Assembly (NCBI GenBank): GCA_050950205.1
Contig: JBMNHF010000011.1
Location: forward strand, 1-64,000
Reading direction: 5' to 3'
Length of the DNA: 64,000 bases
From: WRAV01 sp050950205
GTDB lineage: Bacteria; Bacillota; Clostridia; Oscillospirales; Ruminococcaceae
The notes beneath the pieces are model-generated. The model searched no databases. It saw only the letters and a program-made list of their open reading frames with translations, and had not been told where the DNA came from. This document shows, in pieces, positions 50,099 to 57,488 of this stretch. Position 1 is the stretch's first letter. Each line of letters begins with the position of its first letter. The position numbers and the translations under genes were made by a program.

Positions 50099-51658
50099 AT
50101 GAGTAAAATGTTCTGTTTTCAATGCGAGCAGACGGCTAAGGGCACCGGTTGTACCGTATCGGGTGTTTGCGGCAAAAACCCCCACGTTGCCCACGAGCAG
50201 GACGAGCTCACCTGCGAAATGATTGCTTTGGCCAAGGTGGCCGATCCCTCCGAACAAAAACAGGTGGATCTGATTGTGGACGGGCTGTTTATCACCATCA
50301 CCAATGTAAACTTTGATCAAGACTCCATTGCCGCCTTTACCGCCAAGGTGCGCAAAAAGCGGGAACAGCTGGGTGGCGGCCCCGCCCTTACCACCGAGGA
50401 GCTGTTTCATGGGGACGAAGATCTGATTTCCCTGCGCTCTACTTTGCTGTTTGGCCTGCGGGGCATGGGAGCTTACGCCCATCACGCCCGGGCTCTGGGA
50501 AAAAGGGATCCGGAAGTAGACGCTTGGTTTGTTCGGGGTATGGCTGCCTTGGATGAAGAGCATACGGTAGACGAGTGGCTGGCGCTCCTGATGGAGTTTG
50601 GCCAGATCAACTTGAAATGTATGGCTCTGCTGGATGCCGCCAACACCGAAGCTTACGGCAATCCGGTTCCTACCCAAGTGCCCCTCTCCATTGAAAAGGG
50701 CCCCTTTATTGTCATCAGCGGACACGACCTGCGGGATCTCAAGATGCTGCTGGAACAGACCGACGGCAAGGGTGTGAACATTTATACCCACGGCGAAATG
50801 CTGCCCGCCCACGGCTACCCCGAGCTGAAAAAGCATCCTCAGCTGAAGGGCAACTTTGGAACCGCTTGGCAGAATCAGCAAAAGGAATTTGAGAACATTC
50901 CCGCCCCCGTTCTCTTTACCACCAACTGCTTGATGCCGGTGCGGCCCAGCTACTCGGATCGCATCTACACTACCTCTGTCGTGGCTTACCCCGAAATGAA
51001 GCACATTGCGGCAGACGAAGACGGCAACAAGGATTTCTCTGCCCTCATTCAGCACGCCATCGAGCTGGGCGGCTACAGCGAGGACACTCCCATGACCGGC
51101 ATTAACGGCGGCAGCACCGTCACCACCGGCTTTGGCCGCCAGACGGTTCTGGACAATGCCCCTACTATCATTGATGCTGTCAAGGCAGGAGCCATCAAGC
51201 ACTTCTTCTTGGTAGGCGGATGCGACGGCGCCAAAACCGGCCGCAACTACTACACCAAGTTTGTAGAGCAGGCTCCCAAGGACACGGTGGTGCTAACTTT
51301 GGCCTGCGGCAAATACCGCATCAACGACCTGGACATCGGCTCCATTGGGCCCTTCCCTCGCATTCTGGATATGGGTCAGTGCAACGACGCTTACGGTGCC
51401 ATTCAGGTGGCGGTCGCTCTGGCAGAAGCGTTCGAGTGCGGCGTGAACGATTTGCCCCTCACCCTTGTCCTTTCCTGGTACGAGCAGAAGGCGGTCTGCA
51501 TCCTGCTGACCCTGCTCTCCCTCGGCATCAAAAACATCTACATCGGGCCCAGCATCCCTGCTTTCTTCAGCAATGCGGTACTTACCGCCCTGGTAGAAAA
51601 ATTTGATCTGCATCCCATTTCCACTCCGGAAGAGGATCTCAAAGCAATTTTAGGTTAA
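50099..51658 (+). CDS. hcp: Hydroxylamine reductase / hybrid cluster protein
   Basis: The 519 residues begin with the N-terminal 4Fe-4S ligands CFQCEQTAKGTGC and SGVCGK. Hybrid-cluster ligands follow: HGEMLPAHGYPEL, TTNCLMPVRPSYSDR, FLVGGCDGAKTGRNYYT and LACGKYRINDLD. Hcp reduces NO or hydroxylamine and protects anaerobes from nitrosative stress. The short N-terminal Cys spacing is the type found in strict anaerobes. GAGGAG lies before the ATG. It is the last gene of the operon, with a terminator-like hairpin at 51721. Confidence 0.97.
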   Translation: MSKMFCFQCEQTAKGTGCTVSGVCGKNPHVAHEQDELTCEMIALAKVADPSEQKQVDLIVDGLFITITNVNFDQDSIAAFTAKVRKKREQLGGGPALTTEELFHGDEDLISLRSTLLFGLRGMGAYAHHARALGKRDPEVDAWFVRGMAALDEEHTVDEWLALLMEFGQINLKCMALLDAANTEAYGNPVPTQVPLSIEKGPFIVISGHDLRDLKMLLEQTDGKGVNIYTHGEMLPAHGYPELKKHPQLKGNFGTAWQNQQKEFENIPAPVLFTTNCLMPVRPSYSDRIYTTSVVAYPEMKHIAADEDGNKDFSALIQHAIELGGYSEDTPMTGINGGSTVTTGFGRQTVLDNAPTIIDAVKAGAIKHFFLVGGCDGAKTGRNYYTKFVEQAPKDTVVLTLACGKYRINDLDIGSIGPFPRILDMGQCNDAYGAIQVAVALAEAFECGVNDLPLTLVLSWYEQKAVCILLTLLSLGIKNIYIGPSIPAFFSNAVLTALVEKFDLHPISTPEEDLKAILG

Positions 51659-51720
51659 CCCTCCTCTCTTCAATCCCAAAACAAATCTCCCGCTCTCCAC
51701 GGTGAAACGGGACGGCACAG

Positions 51721-51758
51721 ATCGGCAGGCAGTGATCATTCACTGTCTGCCGATTTCC
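51721..51758 (+). terminator. Terminator-like hairpin after hcp
   Basis: ATCGGCAGGCAGTGA pairs with TCACTGTCTGCCGAT (one G.T pair) around a 4-nt loop; the following T-run is short (TTT in GATTTCC), so strength is uncertain. Confidence 0.65.
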
Positions 51759-51903
51759 GCCTTATGTGCCCTTTGATGAATCGGCCTCATGTGGATGGGA
51801 AATCATGCTGTCCAGCAGCGGAATATCACGGTAAACGTGGATTTTCCCCTTTGGCACCCTGTCCCTTCTTTTTATTGTTTTTTCTCCTATTTCCGCTCCA
51901 ATA

Positions 51904-51932
51904 TTGAATTTTCCGAAAAAATACAATATAAT
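51904..51932 (+). promoter_or_regulatory. Promoter and leader of the SLH surface protein gene
   Basis: TTGAAT (51904-51909) and TATAAT (51927-51932) are separated by 17 bp. A leader of about 170 nt follows, with the hairpins GTAACCC/GGGTTAC (51944-51969) and GCCTG/CAGGC near 52050. No known riboswitch is recognised. The rest of 51759-51903 shows no gene. Confidence 0.6.
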
Positions 51933-52111
51933 AGACAAGAAGGTAACCCCGTTTACCAAATTGGGTTACTTTGATTTATAAACAGTCCTGTCCGTTATCA
52001 ATTCCAGCCATCAAACGAAATGGTTGCCTTTTCTTCAAGGTCTGCCTGACAAAGCAGGCCGTGCAACGTAGATTCAATAGGAGCTTTCGATATGGGAATG
52101 GAGGGAAACAT

Positions 52112-55100
52112 ATGAGAACAAATAAAGCAGGGCAAAGGCTTGCGGCTATGGTGCTGTTTGTCATTATGGTTGTGGGTATGATGCCTGTCCCGGCCCAGGC
52201 AGAGGCGGGTGAAAATGGCATGCCAATGCCAACACCGGAGTTTATCCTTGGCACGGAAAGCTCATCTCCCACAATTGTTGCATTTGGGGGATCAAATTGG
52301 TATGTAATCGGGCATAACGGGAGAGGTGTGGCAAGCAAAAGCGATACGATAACCCTGCTGGCAGTAGGTGACCGTTTTGGAACTTCTGCATTTAACAGCA
52401 GTGGCTTTTCATATAAGGGTGGAGATTTACATACGACTTTGATCAATGCTTTCAACCAGCGCTCCGAATGGGAACGTGCGCTGATTGTTCCGAGAGATAT
52501 TCACGCTAAATACAACGACTCAGGCACAGAACTGATACCCAAGCAGTATTTCTGGCCGTTATCGAGGGATGAGGTCACACAGCTGAATACTGCGCTTCTC
52601 TCTTTTCGGTCGAACTGGTGGCTTCGGTCGGCCACCCCGTATCTCAGATTTGCCGATGCCGTCCACCTTAACGGTACTGTCGGGACCCTTGCCATTGACT
52701 TACATGATACGGGTGTCCGCCCCGCTGTTATACTAAATTTAAAATCTATTTTCTTCACATCTCCCGTCTTAGATGGTGGCAAAGGAGCCGCAGGGCTGAG
52801 GGAAGGGCTTGTGCCCATCACTAAGCCAACCTTACCGTTAGAAGCGGGAGCCATTAAGTTTACAGTACCCTGCGATGATTTGACTTTGAGCTGTACCGAT
52901 ACAGAAACGAGAACAGGTGCGCCGGGCGACACGGTACAGATTAGCTATTTCAACGCAACCATAACAGAACCACCCTTGATTACTCATTACATTTCCTGCA
53001 TCATTGTAAACAGCCATAATGAGGTAATCTATTATGGCAAATTGGCACGATTCGGATTGGAAGAAGAAAAAAGCGGAACAGTAAGCTTTACCATCCCAGA
53101 TTTGAGCGATGGAGATTACACAATAAAACTGTTTTCCGAGAAGCGCAATGACAATGCTTCCACCGACTTTTGCAGCACACCCATTTCCATCCCATTGGAG
53201 GTGCGCACCCCCGAGCCGACTGTCACCGACGTAACGGTCAATCCGTCAACGATAGAGGTGCAGAAAGGCACAACCCAGCAGTTCGATGCCACAGTGAACG
53301 GCACCAATCATCCGGCACAAACAGTAACATGGGAAGTTTCCGACAAAGAAAGTGCCGACACGGACATTACGGCTGACGGACTGCTGACGGTGGGAGCGGA
53401 CGAAACGGCGGAAACGCTGGCAGTCACAGCAACCTCAACGGTTGACACAAGCAAATCGGGAACGGCTACCGTTACGGTGACCAGCTCGCCGCCCATACGG
53501 GTTTACAGCATCTCGCTGGATCCCGAACATCACACCTTCCCGGCCGCTTTGGTGGGCTACGACGAACAGGCGGCACAAACCGTAACCATTCAAAACACGG
53601 GCGACCAGCCGACAGGCGACCTGACCATTTCCCTGTCCGGGACAAGCAGCGACGCGTTTGAGGTTTCCTCGGACACCGTCGGCAGCATTGCCGTGGAGGG
53701 AACCGATAGCTTCACCGTTGTTCCCAAAACAGGGCTGGCGCCAGGAACCTATACGGCTACGGTAACGGTCAGCGGCGATCACAGCATTTCTGCATCGCTG
53801 AACGTCAGCTTTACCGTGGTGACGGATTCGCCCGGCCTTTACACCATTACGTTTAACGCCAACGGCGGCACGGTCACCCCCGCCACCGCACAGACGGGCG
53901 CGGACGGCAAGTTGACCAGTCTTCCCACACCCGCTCGAAGTGGAAACTACCGATTTGACGGTTGGTACACAGCGGCAAGCGGCGGAACCAAGGTCGCCAC
54001 CAATACGGTATTTACCGAAGACCAAACGATCTACGCCCACTGGACGTACACGGGTGGCAGCGATCATGACGACGATGACGACGACTCCGGTTCGGACAGC
54101 GGATCTTCCTTCGACAATCGCACGACAACACCGGCCACCACCACATCCGAAAAGACTCCCAGCCAGACGGTCATGGCGGAGGCTTCTGTCACGGCCACCC
54201 CGGGCCAGAACGGCTGGGCAACGGCGTCCATCCCGGAGAAATCCGTAACCGACGCCATTGCCAAGGCGCAGGCAGACGCAAAGGCCCAGGGCAAAACTGC
54301 AAACGGCACCACCGTTGCACTGAATATCACCATGCCCAAGGGTGCAACCTCCCTGACGGCGAACTTGACCCGCCATTCCCTGAACAGCCTTGTGAGCGCA
54401 GGGGTTACCAGCCTTGCGCTGAACGGCTCCCCAGTGAGGGTTGCCTTTGATGCCAAGGCACTGGCGGAAATTCAGAAGCAGAGCAGCGGCAACATCAGCT
54501 TTACCATCGCACCCAACGCCAGCCTATCCTTGGAGGCCAAAAAGATGATCGGCACACGCCCGGTCTACGAGCTGACCGTAAGCTACACCAAGAACGGCAA
54601 AAATGCCACCGTTTCAAGCTGGGGCGGCGGTACGGCTACGGTTTCCGTGCCCTACACTCCCGCCGAGGATGAAGCAGTTGGTGGGCTGTACGCGGTTTAT
54701 GTCGATGCATATGGCAACGCCACCCGGGTTGCAGGCTCAGCTTACGATGCAAACAGAGGCTGTGTGATCTTTACCACCACACATTTCTCCCGGTACGGGA
54801 TCGGCTACACTGCACCCAGTGCGAAGTTTGCGGATATTGCAAACCATTGGGCAAAGGAATCCATTGATTATGTGGCGGGCAGAGGGCTTCTCTCCGGCAC
54901 AACGGAAACCACCTTTGCACCGGATGCAGCCATGACACGGGGAATGTTGGTGGCAGCTCTTGGCAGACTGGCAAATGTGGATGTAAAATCCTACACCACA
55001 AACAGCTTTACCGATGTCAAGACAGGCAGCGCCCTGCGCCCGTTCATTGAATGGGCGCACAAGAAAGGCGTCGTGCAGGATAGCCAAAACGGTAAGTTTG

Positions 55101-55726
55101 AACCTGAGCGTGCCGTTACCCGGGAGGAAGTGGCTAAAATCTTTGCAAATTACGCCAAGGTCACCGGCTACACCCTGCCTGTAACCCGTATGGCAACCAC
55201 CTATAGGGATGCTTCCAGCATCGGCAGCGCATACAAAGAGGCGGTCACGGCTACGCAGCAGGCAGGCATCCTAATGGGCAGCACCGGCAACCAGTTCAAT
55301 CCCAAATCCAGCGCTACCCGGGCCGAGGTCAGCTCCATGCTCCACCGCTATATCAAACTGACCATTGACCCGAATACGGCACAGGGTTGGGCGAAAAACG
55401 ACACCGGTCAGTACCTGTACTACAAAAACGGCAAGCCCCTCACCGACACACAGACCATTGGCGGAGCGAAGTATTTCTTCAACGCCGACGGCACGCTGCA
55501 AACCGGCTGGGTCAAGGACGGCGACGACCGCCGCTTCTACTCCGGCAATCGCATGCTGGTGGGTTTTTGTACTCTTGGCGCAAATGGCAACAAAAAAACC
55601 TACTATTTCACCAAGGACGGCATCATGGTTGCCGGAAAATGGCTCCAGATCGATGACAAATGGTATTACTTCCAAGCCGACGGTTCGCTCAAGTGGACGG
55701 CTACCAAGTGGACCGAAACGGAGTGA
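52112..55726 (+). CDS. Large secreted surface protein with SLH and choline-binding-type repeats
   Basis: The 1204 residues start at ATG 52112, with GGAGGG upstream (an extended frame to 51971 has no site). A signal peptide (LAAMVLFVIMVVGMMPVPAQ) is followed by a DUF6273-like region (about 35-225; WYVIGHNG, NWWLRSATPY, VRPAVILNL), BIg2-type Ig domain (about 365-460), a second Ig/choice-of-anchor domain (about 465-570) and an InlB/Flg_new repeat (YTITFNANGG, FDGWYTAASGGTKV; about 575-645). An Asp- and Ser/Thr-rich linker, an Ala-rich domain and three SLH domains (about 910-1085; FADIANHWAKESIDYVAGRG, SFTDVKTG, MATTYRDASSIGSAYK) come next. Glucan/choline-binding repeats end the protein (YLYYKNGKPL, YFFNADGTLQTGWVKDGDDR, WYYFQADGSLK). 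It is wall-attached and probably adhesive or structural. Confidence 0.9.
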   Translation: MRTNKAGQRLAAMVLFVIMVVGMMPVPAQAEAGENGMPMPTPEFILGTESSSPTIVAFGGSNWYVIGHNGRGVASKSDTITLLAVGDRFGTSAFNSSGFSYKGGDLHTTLINAFNQRSEWERALIVPRDIHAKYNDSGTELIPKQYFWPLSRDEVTQLNTALLSFRSNWWLRSATPYLRFADAVHLNGTVGTLAIDLHDTGVRPAVILNLKSIFFTSPVLDGGKGAAGLREGLVPITKPTLPLEAGAIKFTVPCDDLTLSCTDTETRTGAPGDTVQISYFNATITEPPLITHYISCIIVNSHNEVIYYGKLARFGLEEEKSGTVSFTIPDLSDGDYTIKLFSEKRNDNASTDFCSTPISIPLEVRTPEPTVTDVTVNPSTIEVQKGTTQQFDATVNGTNHPAQTVTWEVSDKESADTDITADGLLTVGADETAETLAVTATSTVDTSKSGTATVTVTSSPPIRVYSISLDPEHHTFPAALVGYDEQAAQTVTIQNTGDQPTGDLTISLSGTSSDAFEVSSDTVGSIAVEGTDSFTVVPKTGLAPGTYTATVTVSGDHSISASLNVSFTVVTDSPGLYTITFNANGGTVTPATAQTGADGKLTSLPTPARSGNYRFDGWYTAASGGTKVATNTVFTEDQTIYAHWTYTGGSDHDDDDDDSGSDSGSSFDNRTTTPATTTSEKTPSQTVMAEASVTATPGQNGWATASIPEKSVTDAIAKAQADAKAQGKTANGTTVALNITMPKGATSLTANLTRHSLNSLVSAGVTSLALNGSPVRVAFDAKALAEIQKQSSGNISFTIAPNASLSLEAKKMIGTRPVYELTVSYTKNGKNATVSSWGGGTATVSVPYTPAEDEAVGGLYAVYVDAYGNATRVAGSAYDANRGCVIFTTTHFSRYGIGYTAPSAKFADIANHWAKESIDYVAGRGLLSGTTETTFAPDAAMTRGMLVAALGRLANVDVKSYTTNSFTDVKTGSALRPFIEWAHKKGVVQDSQNGKFEPERAVTREEVAKIFANYAKVTGYTLPVTRMATTYRDASSIGSAYKEAVTATQQAGILMGSTGNQFNPKSSATRAEVSSMLHRYIKLTIDPNTAQGWAKNDTGQYLYYKNGKPLTDTQTIGGAKYFFNADGTLQTGWVKDGDDRRFYSGNRMLVGFCTLGANGNKKTYYFTKDGIMVAGKWLQIDDKWYYFQADGSLKWTATKWTETE

Positions 55727-55752
55727 GAAGGACAAATTAGATAAAACCAAGC

Positions 55753-55792
55753 GGGGGTGGTGGCCGACAGGGAGCGGCTTCCACCCTTTTTT
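55753..55792 (+). terminator. Terminator of the SLH protein gene
   Basis: GGGTGG...GCCG / CGGC...CCACCC compound hairpin followed by TTTTTT, about 26 bp after the stop. Confidence 0.75.
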
Positions 55793-55809
55793 GGTATTCG
55801 ACTTGCTTT
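55788..55809. repeat. Repeat copy 1 next to a terminator hairpin
   Basis: The 22-bp segment with core TTGGTATTCGACTTGC directly follows the hairpin at 55753 and matches 20 of 22 bases of the segment at 55965. Confidence 0.6.
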
Positions 55810-55928
55810 GCAAATAGTTGTTCCGCAGATAATCCGCCTGTTCCTTGGTGATGCCATCTGTTTAAGAAGTGAGCTCTTTGGGCAGATCCAGGCTGTCATT
55901 GCCTGCCTTACACACCCACAAAGAGCGA

Positions 55929-55962
55929 AGATGGGAACCGATTGATACCGGTTCCCATCTTT
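55929..55962. terminator. Perfect 13-bp hairpin, probable bidirectional terminator
   Basis: AAGATGGGAACCG and CGGTTCCCATCTT flank an 8-nt loop, followed by TTGCTTTTT. It lies between the SLH protein gene and the convergent malic enzyme gene, and is followed by repeat copy 2. The 55727-56060 spacer holds only these palindromes. Confidence 0.65.
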
Positions 55963-55964
55963 GC

Positions 55965-55986
55965 TTTTTGGTATTCAGCTTGCTTT
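55965..55986. repeat. Repeat copy 2 next to a terminator hairpin
   Basis: Core TTGGTATTCAGCTTGC; 20 of 22 bases identical to the copy at 55788, and likewise placed just after a hairpin. Confidence 0.6.
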
Positions 55987-56060
55987 CCCAGAATTCCCTC
56001 CATGGTGCGGTGGACTTGGGAGGTCTGTTTTGCAAGGCTGCAAAACAGTTCGGATCGAGA

Positions 56061-57236
56061 TTAGATTCTGGCCACGCCGGACTTTCTGGCAGCCTCGGCC
56101 ACTGCTTTTGCAACAGCGGGGCCAACCCGGGCATCAAACGCTTCGGGAATGATATACTCGGCATGGAGCTTCTCAGGCTCTACCAGACCGGCCAGAGCGT
56201 AGGCGGCGGCAATTTTCATCTCGTCGTTAATGTCGCTGGCCCGCACATCGAAGGTGCCTCTGAAAATGCCGGGGAAGGCCAGCACGTTGTTGATTTGGTT
56301 GGGGAAATCGCTGCGTCCGGTGGCGATCACTGCAGCGCCGCCGGCCTTGGCATCGTCGGGGAAGATTTCGGGGGTGGGGTTGGCACAGGCCATTACGATG
56401 GCGTCCTTGGCCATGGTCTTGACCATTTCGGTGGTGACGGTGCCGGGAGCGGAAACGCCAATGAAGACGTCGGCTCCCACCAGAGCGTCGGCCAAAGAGC
56501 CCTTTTGCTTCTCGCGGTTGGTGAGCTTTGCCATCTCCTCTTTGGCCTCGTTCATGCCTTCGGCACGGCCCTCATACAGGATGCCCTTGCGGTCGCACAT
56601 AATGATGTTGGTAAAACCGTCGGACAGCAGCAGCTTGGTGATGGAAACGGAAGCAGCCCCTGCACCGTTGCAAACCACCTTGACATCTTCCTTCTTTTTA
56701 CCCACCACCCGCAGGGCGTTGACCAATCCGGCCAAGGTCACCACAGCAGTGCCGTGCTGGTCGTCGTGGAAGATGGGAATATCGCATTTTTCCTTGAGCT
56801 TGCGCTCGATTTCAAAACAGCGGGGAGCGGCAATGTCCTCCAGGTTGACGCCGCCAAAGCTGCCGGAAATCAAGTAGATGGTGTTGACAATTTCGTCCAC
56901 ATCCTGGGATTTAATGCACAGAGGAAAGGCATCCACATCGCCAAAGGCTTTGAACAGAACGCATTTTCCCTCCATAACCGGCATGGCTGCCTCGGGACCA
57001 ATGTCCCCCAAGCCCAGAACCGCAGAGCCGTCGGTCACCACCAGACACATATTGTGGCGGCGGGTCAGATCATAGCTCAAATCAGGGTTCTTCTCAATTT
57101 CCAAACAGGGTTGGGCAACGCCGGGGGTATAAGCCAGGGAAAGATCGTGCTTGTTTGCAGTGGGCACCTTGGCCACCACTTCAATTTTACCCTTCCACTC
57201 CTTGTGGGCCTGTAAAGACTGTGTTGCGTAATCCAT
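56061..57236 (-). CDS. NAD(P)-dependent malic enzyme (oxaloacetate-decarboxylating)
   Basis: This 391-residue protein is of the short prokaryotic type. The malic domain (1-155) has LAYTPGVAQPCLEIEKNP, VTDGSAVLGLGDIGPEAAMP and FKAFGDVDAFPLC. DIPIFHDDQHGTAVVTLAGL leads to the NAD-binding domain (VVCNGAGAASVSITKLLL, MCDRKGILYEGR, FIGVSAPGTVT, ACANPTPEIFPDDAK). It converts malate to pyruvate and CO2. The 5' leader carries a promoter and a terminator-like hairpin. AAGGAGG precedes the ATG; the gene is monocistronic. Confidence 0.95.
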   Translation of the reverse strand: MDYATQSLQAHKEWKGKIEVVAKVPTANKHDLSLAYTPGVAQPCLEIEKNPDLSYDLTRRHNMCLVVTDGSAVLGLGDIGPEAAMPVMEGKCVLFKAFGDVDAFPLCIKSQDVDEIVNTIYLISGSFGGVNLEDIAAPRCFEIERKLKEKCDIPIFHDDQHGTAVVTLAGLVNALRVVGKKKEDVKVVCNGAGAASVSITKLLLSDGFTNIIMCDRKGILYEGRAEGMNEAKEEMAKLTNREKQKGSLADALVGADVFIGVSAPGTVTTEMVKTMAKDAIVMACANPTPEIFPDDAKAGGAAVIATGRSDFPNQINNVLAFPGIFRGTFDVRASDINDEMKIAAAYALAGLVEPEKLHAEYIIPEAFDARVGPAVAKAVAEAARKSGVARI

Positions 57237-57283
57237 ACACCATATCCTCCTTTATTTCTGCGCCATTTATTTATTTTTACATT

Positions 57284-57323
57284 AAAAAAAGCAATGCAGC
57301 TCAGACCAAAGCCCGCTCTGCAT
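57284..57323 (-). promoter_or_regulatory. Attenuator-like hairpin in the malic enzyme leader
   Basis: Minus strand: ATGCAGAGC pairs with GCTGCAT (bulged) around GGGCTTTGGTCTGA and is followed by TGCTTTTTTT. It lies between the predicted start (near 57351) and the coding start at 57236, so it can stop transcription within the leader. Confidence 0.5.
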
Positions 57324-57357
57324 CACTCTCAATCTCAATCGCATATGGGTTGTTATC

Positions 57358-57387
57358 ATCTTAGCATACTCTGGGGTGTTTTGTCAA
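57358..57387 (-). promoter_or_regulatory. Promoter of the malic enzyme gene
   Basis: TTGACA (57382-57387) and TAAGAT (57358-57363) are separated by 18 bp on the minus strand. Confidence 0.6.
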
Positions 57388-57445
57388 TGGTAATACAAAA
57401 ATTTCCTGATTTCCTGATATGTTATTAAGCTTATCAGTCAATCTA

Positions 57446-57482
57446 AAAGGACAAAGACCCGAAATTTGGGTCTTTGTCCTTT
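57446..57482. terminator. Terminator after clpB
   Basis: Perfect 15-bp arms AAAGGACAAAGACCC and GGGTCTTTGTCCTTT around a 7-nt loop. It ends the minus-strand clpB transcript. Confidence 0.85.
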
Positions 57483-57488
57483 GTTCGT

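Noticed and set aside
51933..52111. c-di-GMP (GEMM) riboswitch in the SLH gene leader
   Set aside because: Some short stems are present, but the conserved GEMM core sequences could not be matched.
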